Assembly: GCA_913057905.1 (NCBI GenBank)
Contig: CAJXPB010000007.1
Coordinates: 121,807 to 185,806 of the forward strand
DNA: 64,000 bases
Reading direction: 5' to 3'
Source: an uncultured Pseudomonadota bacterium
Lineage (GTDB): Bacteria > Myxococcota_A > Bradymonadia > Bradymonadales > Bradymonadaceae
The notes beneath the pieces are model-generated. The model was not told the DNA's origin. It saw only the letters and a program-made list of their open reading frames with translations, and searched no databases. The position numbers and the translations under genes are program-made. This document shows, in pieces, positions 1 through 8,302 of the stretch. Position 1 is the first letter of the stretch; every line of letters begins with the position of its first letter.

Positions 1-1294
1 GGACGGTCACCGACGTCTGGTTGTCGCTGGCCGTGCTGAAGACCTCCGACTTCTTGGTCGGGATGGTCGTGTTGCGCGGAATCAGCTCGGTCATGACGCC
101 ACCCAGGGTTTCGATACCCAGGGTTAGCGGCGTGACGTCCAGGAGCAGCATGTCGTCGACATCGCCGGTCAGCACACCGGCCTGCACGGCGGCGCCGAGT
201 GCAACGACCTCGTCGGGGTTGACGCCCTTGTTCGGTTCCTTCGAGAAGAAGTCGGTGACCTTCTCTTGGACGAGCGGAACCCGCGTCGACCCACCGACGA
301 GGATAACTTCGTCGATATCGGCGGTCGAGACCTCGGCGTCATCGAGCGCCTTCTTGCAGGGCTCGAGGGTTTCGTCGACGATATCCGAGATCATCGCCTC
401 GAAGTTCGCCCGGGTCAGTTTGGTGTTGAGGTGCTGCGGCCCGGACTGGTTCGCCGTCAAAAACGGCAGGTTGATCTCGGTCTCTTTGACGCTCGACAGG
501 TCGATCTTGGCTTTTTCCGCGGCGTCCTTGAGCCGCTGGAGGACCATTTTGTCGTCCGAGACATCGATCCCGGTGTCCTCCTTGAACGAATCGATCAGCC
601 AATCCATGACCTCTTCGTCGAAGTCGTCCCCGCCAAGGTGGGTGTTTCCGGCGGTGCTGACCACCTCGACGACGTTTTCGCCGACTTCGAGAATCGAGAT
701 GTCAAAGGTACCGCCGCCCAGGTCGTAGACGGCGACCATCTCGTCTTTCTTACTGTCGAGCCCGTAGGCCATCGCGGCCGCGGTCGGCTCGTTGACGATC
801 CGCTTGACGTCGAGACCGGCGATGCGGCCGGCGTCTTTGGTCGCCTGACGCTGGGCATCATCGAAGTACGCGGGCACGGTAATGACCGCCTCGTCGACGT
901 CTTCGCCCAGATAGTCTTCGGCGGCATCCCGGAGTTTCATCAGGATTTTCGCCGAAATTTCCTGCGGGCTGTAGGTGTCACCCTGAACCTTGATGTGGGC
1001 GTCACCGTTGTCCGCCTCGACAATTTCATAGGGGACGCGTTTGCGCTCTTTTTTAATGTTTTCGTACTTCGCGCCCATGAAGCGCTTGACCGAAAACACC
1101 GTATTCTCAGGGTTCGTAATCGCCTGGTTTCGAGCGACGCGACCCGTCAGAATATCACCATCTTCGTCCCAGGCCACCACCGATGGAGTGGTGCGGGAGC
1201 CTTCTTGGTTGGGAATTACCTTCGGCTCGCCGCCCTCCATGATGGCGACCACCGAGTTAGTGGTACCCAAATCGATTCCAATCATCTTACCCAT
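1..1294 (-). CDS. dnaK: Molecular chaperone DnaK (Hsp70), C-terminal part cut off by window edge
   Basis: ATP-driven Hsp70 chaperone of the cytoplasm that works with DnaJ and GrpE. The protein opens [21 protein letters not shown], which contains the Hsp70 phosphate-1 motif (IDLGTTNS), and reads on to the window edge with no stop. About 431 residues are present: the whole nucleotide-binding domain and the first part of the substrate-binding domain. The ATG at 1292-1294 is preceded by a clear GGAGG ribosome site at a good distance. No CIRCE element (HrcA site) or clear sigma-32 promoter was seen upstream, but a long hairpin lies in the leader. The family assignment is certain; the missing 3' end is only a window effect. 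Confidence 0.97.
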   Translation of the reverse strand, partial: MGKMIGIDLGTTNSVVAIMEGGEPKVIPNQEGSRTTPSVVAWDEDGDILTGRVARNQAITNPENTVFSVKRFMGAKYENIKKERKRVPYEIVEADNGDAHIKVQGDTYSPQEISAKILMKLRDAAEDYLGEDVDEAVITVPAYFDDAQRQATKDAGRIAGLDVKRIVNEPTAAAMAYGLDSKKDEMVAVYDLGGGTFDISILEVGENVVEVVSTAGNTHLGGDDFDEEVMDWLIDSFKEDTGIDVSDDKMVLQRLKDAAEKAKIDLSSVKETEINLPFLTANQSGPQHLNTKLTRANFEAMISDIVDETLEPCKKALDDAEVSTADIDEVILVGGSTRVPLVQEKVTDFFSKEPNKGVNPDEVVALGAAVQAGVLTGDVDDMLLLDVTPLTLGIETLGGVMTELIPRNTTIPTKKSEVFSTASDNQTSVTV

Positions 1295-1336
1295 AGTGGG
1301 TTCCTCCGTAGAAAATTTGGCTCAAAAGTGTGCGGC

Positions 1337-1379
1337 TCGTCGCTGCCACGCCCCCGAAATCGGGGGAACGCAGCGACGA
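1337..1379 (-). other. Long nested stem-loop in the dnaK leader
   Basis: A perfect 10-bp outer stem (TCGTCGCTGC at 1337-1346 with GCAGCGACGA at 1370-1379) encloses a second perfect stem, CCCCCGA/TCGGGGG at 1351-1367. It lies between the FmdB gene and dnaK, about 43 nt before the dnaK start on the minus strand. No U-run follows directly, so it may be a weak terminator for the upstream gene or an element in the dnaK 5' leader. Confidence 0.6.
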
Positions 1380-1427
1380 CTCGCTAACCTCGCCGCCTCA
1401 ACTTATTCACTGCCTACCCATCGACAA

Positions 1428-1458
1428 GCCCCCGAAAGTGCCCTCGGCACTCAGGGGC
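1428..1458 (-). terminator. Hairpin downstream of the FmdB-type gene
   Basis: GCCCC and AGTGCC pair with GGCACT and GGGGC around a CTC loop. It sits 31 nt after the stop codon of the zinc-ribbon gene on the minus strand. There is no clear U-tract, so it is at best a poor intrinsic terminator. Confidence 0.4.
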
Positions 1459-1488
1459 TGAGACTCGACGGATCGAGCCGGCACGCAA

Positions 1489-1818
1489 TCACGCGGCATC
1501 GGTTTCGTTGGCGCTGGTCGACTCACCGGCCGCGGAATCACCGGAACCCGCCGAGCCATCCGATGCAGCGTCGTCCGAGCCGTTCGCCGTGGAATCCTCC
1601 GGCGCATCGCCGCCGGACCCCGACGAGCCGTCTCCGTTGTCGGCGTAGTCGGTTTCGTACCAACCGGATCCCTTTAGTTTGAACGACGTGTTGGAGATGA
1701 GACGCTCGATCTCCTCGGCATCACATTCCGGGCAGGCGTCGGGCTCGGCATCGCGGGTCCGTACGAAGGTCTCGAATTCGCTGTCGCAGGATTTACAGTG
1801 ATACTCGTAAATAGGCAT
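1489..1818 (-). CDS. FmdB family zinc-ribbon regulatory protein
   Basis: Small cytoplasmic protein beginning MPIYEYHCKSCDSEFE, the hallmark of the FmdB/CxxC_CxxC_SSSS family. Two knuckles, CKSC (residues 8-11) and CPEC (29-32), should bind one zinc ion. The next stretch (ERLISNTSFKLKGSGWYETDY) is also typical. After about residue 60 the protein becomes a Ser/Gly/Asp/Ala-rich, probably disordered tail, longer than in many members. GAGAGGT lies 4 nt before the ATG. The cellular role of the family is not firmly known; the founding member was proposed to regulate amide-induced genes in Methylophilus. It precedes dnaK on the same strand. Confidence 0.88.
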   Translation of the reverse strand: MPIYEYHCKSCDSEFETFVRTRDAEPDACPECDAEEIERLISNTSFKLKGSGWYETDYADNGDGSSGSGGDAPEDSTANGSDDAASDGSAGSGDSAAGESTSANETDAA

Positions 1819-1917
1819 TGTGACCTCTCAATTCATCGACGACGGATGTCGGCAGGGAAGAATGCGCCGTCACCTTAGGCACCGGCCTATCGACGTCAAG
1901 CCGGTCTTCGAGCCCAA

Positions 1918-3333
1918 TTACCCGGATGCGACAGCGGCGACGGCTCTCCAGATCCCGTCGGCAAACGCCGTCATCGGCTCGAAGCCAAACTGCAGGTAGT
2001 ACAGGGCGATTCCGAAGAAGATCATCGCAAAGACGGCTTTGACCCCATCCATCCACGCCCCGGATTTCGGCAGGGATCCGACGAGCCCGCTGAAGGTGCC
2101 AAGGACGACAAACAACACCCCGAGGCCCATGGCGAAGTCGAAGAGCAGCAGTCCGCCCAGCCACAGGCTGCCCTGTTGAGCGACGTATACGAGGATCCCG
2201 GCGACGATGGGACCGACACACGGCGCCGCGATCAGGCCGGCCACGAGTCCCATGCTGAGCGCTCCGCCGTACCCGGTGCCGCCGGTCTGGCTGAGTCGAG
2301 TCTGCAGTTGGCTGGGCAGAGCAAATTCGATGGCGCCCAGGCTGGCCAAACCCAGCAGCACAAAGACAGCCGCCAGACCGATCAACACCCACGTATTCTG
2401 CAGAATGCCTCCGAATACGGTCCCGAACGAGGCAGCGAGCAATCCGAGAACGGTGTAGGTGATACCGATCCCGAGCACGTAGGTCAGGCTCAACGCGAGC
2501 GCCCGTCCACGGGACTCCGCGGTCCGCGCCCCAAAGACTCCGATGGTGATCGGAATCAGCGGATAGACGCACGGGGTCAGACTCGCCAGAAATCCCGCCA
2601 GAAAGACGGTCGCCAGGGTGGCCAGAAGCCCTCCTTCCGACAGACGGTGTCCGATGCCACGTTTCGCAGGGGCCGCCACCGACCCGCTGCGAGCCGTCTC
2701 CAGACGCTCGAGAAATGCATCGACCCCCAGTTTACCCTCGAAGCTCGGTTCCCTGAGGAAGACGTCCCCCGGAGATACAAACGCCACGCGGGGGAGGCCC
2801 ACCACTTCGAATCGCTTCAGCAGCCGTTTGGTCGATTCGGATCGGTCCTCGTAGTCGATCTTCAGGAGCACGAACTCCCGGCGAAGCTCCGGGAGGACCC
2901 GGGGATGGTGGAAGACCTGCTGTTCGAGTTCGTCGCACGCCTTACACCAGTCGGCTCGGAAATCGATCATTACCGGGCGATCCGACTGCACGGATTGCTC
3001 CCGGGCCTGCTCCCAGCTCGTCTGCCACTGCAGAGAGGCCGTATCCCCGGAGAGTGGGGGCGCTTCGGTTGAGCCGAACAGAAGGAGGAACGCAGCCAAC
3101 GACCCGCACGTAAGCCCGACCACACGACCGACGCGGCCCCCGGGCGCAAGGTCGTTCCATTTGGTCAGAAACTGACCGATGCCAATGCTCGCCGCGAAAA
3201 GCAGACCGGCCGTCACCAGAAGCGGCCATCTCGCCAACATCGAAGCACCCTCCCCCGCGACGGCCTGCCCACTGGCGAGGAATGTCGCCACACCGGCGAC
3301 GACGGCGCATGAGATTGTGTTCGAGCGTTTCAT
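1918..3333 (-). CDS. DsbD-like transmembrane thiol-disulfide reductant transporter with internal thioredoxin domain
   Basis: Membrane protein likely to carry reducing power from cytoplasmic thioredoxin to the periplasm. Residues 1-26 look like a signal or first helix, and further helices lie near 35-53 and 71-87. A thioredoxin-like domain follows with WCKAC at 129-133. The C-terminal half (about 233-471) is the DsbD/CcdA transmembrane domain, with the two redox cysteines in TPCVYP (C255) and AAPCVGP (C372). Classical DsbD has the thioredoxin domain at the C-terminus and an immunoglobulin-like alpha domain at the N-terminus. Here the order is inverted and the alpha domain is absent. It is divergent from a PDZ-thioredoxin gene, which may be its client. 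Confidence 0.85.
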   Translation of the reverse strand: MKRSNTISCAVVAGVATFLASGQAVAGEGASMLARWPLLVTAGLLFAASIGIGQFLTKWNDLAPGGRVGRVVGLTCGSLAAFLLLFGSTEAPPLSGDTASLQWQTSWEQAREQSVQSDRPVMIDFRADWCKACDELEQQVFHHPRVLPELRREFVLLKIDYEDRSESTKRLLKRFEVVGLPRVAFVSPGDVFLREPSFEGKLGVDAFLERLETARSGSVAAPAKRGIGHRLSEGGLLATLATVFLAGFLASLTPCVYPLIPITIGVFGARTAESRGRALALSLTYVLGIGITYTVLGLLAASFGTVFGGILQNTWVLIGLAAVFVLLGLASLGAIEFALPSQLQTRLSQTGGTGYGGALSMGLVAGLIAAPCVGPIVAGILVYVAQQGSLWLGGLLLFDFAMGLGVLFVVLGTFSGLVGSLPKSGAWMDGVKAVFAMIFFGIALYYLQFGFEPMTAFADGIWRAVAAVASG

Positions 3334-3420
3334 AGGTACACGAAATCAGGGTCGGAGGACGGTCCCGCTCGTTGCATAATCAGGTATAACCGAATGTGCC
3401 CCGATGCAAATCCGACCGTA

Positions 3421-3436
3421 TGTGATTAGGCTCACT
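3421..3436. promoter_or_regulatory. CRP/FNR-family-like palindromic site
   Basis: TGTGA-N6-TCACT lies in the space between the divergent DsbD-like and PDZ-thioredoxin genes, about 43 nt before the chosen start of the latter. It matches nine of ten half-site bases of the E. coli CRP consensus (TGTGA-N6-TCACA). Only one copy is seen and no regulator is known here, so this is a candidate. Confidence 0.35.
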
Positions 3437-3478
3437 GTTGCGGGTGTCGAGTCCTATGCAGCCCAGTTTTCAGAACAG

Positions 3479-4369
3479 ATGAAGAAGCAGAAGACGACCA
3501 GACATTTCGGGGTGGGAGCCGTCGGGCGACCTTTCGCGGTCGCAGCGCTGCTGGCATGCCTCGTCTGGGTGGCGCTTCCGCGCGGAGTTGCGGCGCTCGG
3601 TCCCGATGAACCCGAGCCTCGCGGCTGGCTCGGCGTCCAGCTTGCGGAGCCAACAGAGACGTCGTCCTCGGATGAAACGCCGCCGCGGGGGGTCCGGGTC
3701 TCGGCCATTATTCCGGGATCGCCGGCCGACGGGACCCTCCAAAAAGACGACAGACTCCTCGAGGTTTCCGGAAACAAGGTCGATTCGTTGGCGCAACTTC
3801 GAGAGGCGTTGACAGGATCCGCTCCCGGAGACCGGGTCTCGGTGGTGTTCATCAGAGACGGGACCCGGAGCACTCTGGACGTTTCCCTCGGCGCCGTCCC
3901 CTCGCCGGCGGAGTTAACCCGGGCCCGCCTTCAGGGCGATAGGCTTCCGCCGTTTACGGTCGACATTCTCCACTCCCCCGACGAGCATGGTTACACCGAA
4001 CTCTCGTCACGTGAGCTCACGGAACAGTTCACCCTCGTCGAATTCTGGGCAACCTGGTGTCCGCCGTGTGATGAGACGCGAGCGCTACTCACGGACCTTA
4101 AATCAACGCATGGATCGGCGCTTCGCATCCTGGCGATCAGCCCGGAATCGAAAGCCACGATCGAAGGGGTGCTCTCGGACCACGAACTGCCCTACACCGT
4201 GGCTCGCGATCCGAGTGGCGCTGCGCAGAAAGCCTGCGGGGTCGGACAGCTTCCGACGATTATTGCCATCGATCGAGAGGGAACCGTCGTCGACGTCTTC
4301 GTCGGGGCGGACCACGGCGAGGCGATCCGTTCGCTGACCGAAAAACACGTAGAATCAATCAATAGATGA
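3479..4369 (+). CDS. Secreted PDZ domain-thioredoxin (TlpA-like) protein
   Basis: Predicted periplasmic thiol-disulfide protein. From this ATG the first 40 residues form a signal peptide (KKQK, then a hydrophobic stretch ending near GVAA). A PDZ domain follows (about 48-140, with GWLGVQL, IIPGSPADG and GDRVSVVF). A thioredoxin domain of the TlpA/ResA type covers about 155-290, with FWATWCPPC giving the CPPC active site at 194-197 and a cis-proline in QLPTI. An in-frame start 75 bp upstream would bury the signal peptide, so this one is preferred, although no strong ribosome site is visible. PDZ plus thioredoxin suggests that a bound peptide or protein partner is reduced or isomerised. Its 3' end overlaps the next, convergent gene by 11 bp. 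Confidence 0.82.
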   Translation: MKKQKTTRHFGVGAVGRPFAVAALLACLVWVALPRGVAALGPDEPEPRGWLGVQLAEPTETSSSDETPPRGVRVSAIIPGSPADGTLQKDDRLLEVSGNKVDSLAQLREALTGSAPGDRVSVVFIRDGTRSTLDVSLGAVPSPAELTRARLQGDRLPPFTVDILHSPDEHGYTELSSRELTEQFTLVEFWATWCPPCDETRALLTDLKSTHGSALRILAISPESKATIEGVLSDHELPYTVARDPSGAAQKACGVGQLPTIIAIDREGTVVDVFVGADHGEAIRSLTEKHVESINR

Positions 4370-5372
4370 TGAGCGGCTCGTCATCGTCCTCCGATTGCTC
4401 CGTCTCCTCGGAGTCCATCACGCCGTCTACGGTCCCTGACTCATCATCCGCTTTGCCGGCGGTCTTCTGATCCTCTTTGCCCTTGTCTGCGTCGTCTTTT
4501 TCGCTGGAGGACTCGGCCTCGTCGTCCGATTCGCCGGTCGAGGGCGAGAGGTCGACCTCCACCGATTCGCCGATCATCGAATCGACGACGTTCTCCTCGT
4601 CTCCCGTGGCAGGTTCGGAATCGTCCGTCAGATCCTGCACGCGGGCCGAGACTTCCTGGTCGCTCTTCTCGCTGCCGCCAAACGCCCCTTCGGCGGCCCT
4701 GAGCGACTCGACCTTGTTCCGGTCACTGTAGACCATCTTGAACGTGCCGAAGAACTCCCTGGTATCTTCGACACGAAGCAACGTGTCGCCGTCGGCCCAC
4801 CGCACATTGTGCAGTTGTTTTTCGCCGTCAATCGTTCGGCTGTTCGCCTCAGTGGGTCGGCCGTACTTTTCCGCAACCTTCTTGATGAACGGCCTGAAAC
4901 CCACCCCCTCGATCGCCGACTGCTTGTAGGCCACCACCTTCTTGTAGAGGGCTCCATCGACGAAAAAGTAGAATCGTTGGGCCATCTTATCGTTGACCCT
5001 GAGGAGTGATTCGCCGTTGTTTTTGGTGAACTCGCCGGCGATCACACTCACTTCGTACCCTGTCTTGTTGCCCTCGAGCCTCTCGAAGCTGTCGGCGATC
5101 CGTTCGTGACGGTCGAGGGCTCGTTTGCGAGCCTCTTGCATCTTCACTCGGTCGTGCTTCAGGTCCGGACGCTCCTTGAGTGCATCGAGCATTCGGCGCT
5201 TGAGTTTCTGGAGCACCTCGTCGCGGGAGTCGCCCCACTCGATGTCGCCGAGGGTATCGGACAGTTGCGTCGAGGCTGCCCGGACTTCACCGGGTGCCCC
5301 ACCGCCAACCAGACAGACAAGGCAGCCCAGCGCAGTCACCCACCGAATGATCGAACCAAACCGATGTCGCAT
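4359..5372 (-). CDS. Secreted protein of unknown function with acidic C-terminus
   Basis: No family recognised. The N-terminus (MRHRFGSIIRWVTALGCLVCLVG...) is a signal peptide ending near EVRA. The middle (about residues 30-220) is a mixed, folded-looking region with a WGDSRDEVL motif and an ELDR-like helical stretch. The last 110 residues are dominated by Asp, Glu and Ser and are probably disordered. The open frame extends 66 bp upstream, but the start was placed at the second of two close ATGs, where GGGA lies 6 nt upstream. It is convergent with the PDZ-thioredoxin gene (11-bp overlap) and lies downstream of pnp on the same strand, separated by a terminator. Confidence 0.7.
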   Translation of the reverse strand: MRHRFGSIIRWVTALGCLVCLVGGGAPGEVRAASTQLSDTLGDIEWGDSRDEVLQKLKRRMLDALKERPDLKHDRVKMQEARKRALDRHERIADSFERLEGNKTGYEVSVIAGEFTKNNGESLLRVNDKMAQRFYFFVDGALYKKVVAYKQSAIEGVGFRPFIKKVAEKYGRPTEANSRTIDGEKQLHNVRWADGDTLLRVEDTREFFGTFKMVYSDRNKVESLRAAEGAFGGSEKSDQEVSARVQDLTDDSEPATGDEENVVDSMIGESVEVDLSPSTGESDDEAESSSEKDDADKGKEDQKTAGKADDESGTVDGVMDSEETEQSEDDDEPLIIY

Positions 5373-5492
5373 GACCATTCCCGTCACTGTTGAAATCTGC
5401 GCACCTATCGGAGTCACTCGCCCCCCACGTTCCGGCAATTCGACTCGCCCGTCAACGTCACGACAGTCTACATTGGCCCAAGAAACGGAAGC

Positions 5493-5520
5493 GGCCGGAG
5501 CAGGCGAACCTGCCCCGGCC
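5493..5520 (-). terminator. Terminator of pnp
   Basis: GGCCGG...CAGG pairs with CCTG...CCGGCC around a CGAA loop, 31 nt past the pnp stop. On the minus strand it is followed by GCTTCCGTTTCTT, a moderately U-rich tail. Confidence 0.7.
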
Positions 5521-5550
5521 GACTCCCGGTGTCACGTGTGAACGGTCAAC

Positions 5551-7650
5551 TTACTCGTCGTCCTCTTCCTCGCCTTGCTCGGCCAGGGCCGCCTTGCGCG
5601 ACAGCTTGATCTTGCCGTCGTTGCCGACCTCGAGGACCTTGACGAGTACTTCGTCGCCCTCTTTGAGAACGTCTTCGACTTCGTCGACGCGTCCCTCGGT
5701 CAGCTCGGAGATGTGGCAGAGTCCGTCGGTTCCCGGCAGGATCTCGACGAACGCACCGAATCCGGTCACGGTCTGCACCGTGCCCAGGTAGGTCTCTCCT
5801 TCCTTCGGTTCGGCGGTCAGGCCCTCGATGATCTCGATGGCCTGGTCGGCCGACTCGGCGTCGTCGGCGGCAATCTCGACGGTGCCGTCGTCGTCGATGT
5901 TGATATTCGTGCCAGTCGTATCCTGAATGCCGCGGATGGTCTTGCCGCCCGACCCGATGACGTTTCCGATCTTGCCGGTCGGGATCTCGATGGTGACGAT
6001 CCGCGGAGCCTTCGGCGAGAGGTCCTCGCGCGGCTCGGAGATGACGTCGTCCATCGCATCGAGGATGTGCATCCGAGCGTCGTTGGACTGCTCGAGGGCC
6101 TCGACGAGCGTATCCATCGACAGACCCGAAATCTTGGTGTCGAGCTGGAACGCCGTGACACCGTCACGGGTGCCGGCGATCTTGAAGTCCATGTCGCCCA
6201 TGAAGTCCTCGACGCCCATGATGTCGGTCAGGATGTGCGCGTCGTCTCCGTCTTTGATGAGGCCCATGGCCACACCCGAGACCGCCTTCTGGATGCCGAC
6301 CCCGGCGTCCATCAGTGCGAGACTACCGCCGCAGACCGACGCCTGGGAACTCGAGCCGTTCGACTCGAGGATGTCGCTGACGACCCGCACCGTGTACGGG
6401 AAATCATCCAGATTCGGCATCACCGGTTTCAGCGAGCGCTCAGCGAGCATGCCGTGGCCGGTCTCGCGGCGAGACGTCGACCGAAACGGCGCCGTCTCTC
6501 CGACCGAGAAGTCCGGGAAGTTGTAGTGCATGAAGAAGGACTTCTCGTAGTCATCCTCCAGCGAGTCGACCCGCAGGTCTTCGGTGCCGAGCGTCGACGT
6601 AACCAGAGCCTGCGTCTCGCCGCGGGTAAAGAGTGCGGACCCGTGGACTTCGGGGAGAAGGCCGACCTCGATGTCGAGGGGGCGCACGTCGGTCAGTTCA
6701 CGGCCGTCGATGCGTGTGCCCGACGTCGAGATCTTGTCGCGCATCAGTTCTTTTTGGACGTCCTTGAAGGCGCCTTCGATGGCGTCCTCGGAGCTGTCCG
6801 GGTACTCGTCGGCCAGCTTCTGGACGACGGCGGCTTTGGCGTCGTCGATGGCGTCTTCACGCTCGAGTTTGTCTTCGATGGTGAACGCATCGCGAATCGG
6901 GCCGGCGGCGAGTTCGCGGACATCCTCTTCGAGCTCCGGGTCGGTCTCGGGGGCCTCGAAGGTCATCTTCTCGCGGCCGATTTCGTCGGCGAGCCGCTTC
7001 TGAAGGTCGATAACGCCCTGCGCGGCCTCGTGACCGAATTCCATCGCATCGGCGAGGGTCTGTTCTTTGACCTCTTCGCCCTCGCCCTCGACCATCACGA
7101 TGGAGTCTTCATTGACCGCCATCACCAGGTCCATCGGGGAGTTTTCACGCTGCTCGAAGGTCGGATTGGCGACGAACTCGCCGTCGACCTGGCCGACGCG
7201 AAGGCCGGCGATCGGTCCATCCCAGGGGATGTCGCTGATCATCAGCGCCGTCGAAGCACCGGTGATGCTCAGCACGTCGGTGTCGTTGACCTTGTCGGCC
7301 GAGAGCACCCACGCCACGAGCTGCGTGTCGCGCTCGTACCCGTCCGGAAAGAGCGGACGACACGGGCGGTCGATCAGGCGGCTCGTCAGAGTCGCCTTGT
7401 CTCCGGGCTTGCCTTCACGCTTGAAGTAGCCGCCCGGAATCGAGCCGGCCGACCAGAAGTTTTCGACGTAGTCACACAGCAGCGGAAAGAAGGGCAGGTC
7501 TTTGGGGCCGCCGTCGGTGGCGGTGCAGAGGACCTGAGAATTTCCGTATTCGACACGGACCGAGCCGTTGGCCTGACGGGCCATGCGGCCGGACTCGATG
7601 ATGTATTCTTGAGACCCGAGTTGGGCCCCTTCACGAATGATGTCACTCAT
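5551..7650 (-). CDS. pnp: Polyribonucleotide nucleotidyltransferase (PNPase)
   Basis: 3'-5' phosphorolytic exoribonuclease that trims and degrades mRNA, often within an RNA degradosome. Its 699 residues match the normal length. Two RNase PH domains flank a helical linker (first about 15-145, second about 320-545, including FPDFSVGETAPFRSTSRRE). They are followed by a KH domain (IPTGKIGNVIGSGGKTI, about 555-615) and an S1 domain (GTVQTVTGFGAFVEILPGTDGLCHISE, about 620-690). It lies 226 bp downstream of rpsO, the classic order. Hairpins in its leader are likely sites of RNA processing or autoregulation, by analogy with E. coli. Confidence 0.98.
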   Translation of the reverse strand: MSDIIREGAQLGSQEYIIESGRMARQANGSVRVEYGNSQVLCTATDGGPKDLPFFPLLCDYVENFWSAGSIPGGYFKREGKPGDKATLTSRLIDRPCRPLFPDGYERDTQLVAWVLSADKVNDTDVLSITGASTALMISDIPWDGPIAGLRVGQVDGEFVANPTFEQRENSPMDLVMAVNEDSIVMVEGEGEEVKEQTLADAMEFGHEAAQGVIDLQKRLADEIGREKMTFEAPETDPELEEDVRELAAGPIRDAFTIEDKLEREDAIDDAKAAVVQKLADEYPDSSEDAIEGAFKDVQKELMRDKISTSGTRIDGRELTDVRPLDIEVGLLPEVHGSALFTRGETQALVTSTLGTEDLRVDSLEDDYEKSFFMHYNFPDFSVGETAPFRSTSRRETGHGMLAERSLKPVMPNLDDFPYTVRVVSDILESNGSSSQASVCGGSLALMDAGVGIQKAVSGVAMGLIKDGDDAHILTDIMGVEDFMGDMDFKIAGTRDGVTAFQLDTKISGLSMDTLVEALEQSNDARMHILDAMDDVISEPREDLSPKAPRIVTIEIPTGKIGNVIGSGGKTIRGIQDTTGTNINIDDDGTVEIAADDAESADQAIEIIEGLTAEPKEGETYLGTVQTVTGFGAFVEILPGTDGLCHISELTEGRVDEVEDVLKEGDEVLVKVLEVGNDGKIKLSRKAALAEQGEEEDDE

Positions 7651-7709
7651 AGATTACTCGTTGGTTCGAGGGTGGTGAAACAGAGAGGTACGTCAGAAAT
7701 CCTCCGGAG

Positions 7710-7725
7710 CGGTTCGGGGGAACCG
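7710..7725 (-). other. Stem-loop in the pnp leader
   Basis: CGGTTC-GGGG-GAACCG, a perfect 6-bp stem with a tetranucleotide loop, 60 nt before the pnp start on the minus strand. In other bacteria pnp leader hairpins are RNase III and PNPase targets; that role here is only inferred. Confidence 0.45.
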
Positions 7726-7840
7726 TCTCGCGCGATGTGTAGCGTGTAACACGGAGCATCGAACCATCGATGCGCCCTGCTACAGGCTACCAATCACGCC
7801 GGCGGCCACGTCGTCGCCCGGGGAGAATGCGATCCGACAA

Positions 7841-7866
7841 CCCCGCCGGGCCGAAGGCCCGCGGGG
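7841..7866 (-). terminator. rpsO-pnp intergenic hairpin
   Basis: A GC-rich stem, CCCCG-C-CGGGCC with GGCCCG-CGGGG around a GAA loop, starts 11 nt after the rpsO stop on the minus strand. It has no U-run, so read-through into pnp is likely; it may act as an attenuator or a 3' stabiliser for rpsO mRNA. Confidence 0.6.
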
Positions 7867-7876
7867 TCGGTCGGCA

Positions 7877-8146
7877 TTACTTGCGGAGTCCGAGAGTCGA
7901 AATCAACTCACGGTACCGTTCGATGTCTTTGCGCTTGAGGTAGTCGAGCATCTTTCGTCGCTTTCCGACCAGCTTCAGCAGGCCGCGCCGCGAGTCATGG
8001 TCCTTCTGGTGGTCCTGGAAGTGATCCTGGAGCTCTTCGATCCGCTCCGTCAGGATCGCCACCTGCACCTCGGGGCTGCCCGTGTCGTCGGGATTGCGAG
8101 AGAATTCGTCGATAATTTCTTTTTTTCGTTCCGGATGAAGACCCAT
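7877..8146 (-). CDS. rpsO: 30S ribosomal protein S15
   Basis: Primary 16S rRNA-binding protein of the small subunit platform. The 89 residues are the standard length, and the sequence carries the S15 core ([16 protein letters not shown], then [19 protein letters not shown] and YLKRKD). AGGA lies 6 nt upstream of the ATG. A promoter candidate is found about 130 bp upstream, and pnp follows on the same strand. Confidence 0.99.
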   Translation of the reverse strand: MGLHPERKKEIIDEFSRNPDDTGSPEVQVAILTERIEELQDHFQDHQKDHDSRRGLLKLVGKRRKMLDYLKRKDIERYRELISTLGLRK

Positions 8147-8272
8147 AGAGATTCCTGAATGGGATGTACGGTTTCGTCTGGTTTCTTGTCCCCTGAGCGG
8201 CGGCGCCCCGGCCGGCAGCCTCCGTGGTGTTCGGGCACGGATGGTGCCAGACGGCGCTTCTCAAGGGACGCC

Positions 8273-8302
8273 TACATAAGCAACAGGGCCGTGCACCGTC
8301 AA
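8273..8302 (-). promoter_or_regulatory. Candidate rpsO promoter
   Basis: TTGACG (8297-8302) and TATGTA (8273-8278) are separated by 18 bp on the minus strand. The -35 box overlaps the stop codon of the upstream gene. The -35 is a good match to a housekeeping sigma promoter, the -10 a weak one. Confidence 0.4.

Noticed and set aside
1295-1488. CIRCE (HrcA) operator for dnaK
   Set aside because: No TTAGCACTC-N9-GAGTGCTAA or near match found; only unrelated hairpins are present.
5575-7749. Long plus-strand open frame of over 700 codons
   Set aside because: It is the antisense shadow of pnp, kept open by high GC; its translation has no recognisable domain and pnp is certain.
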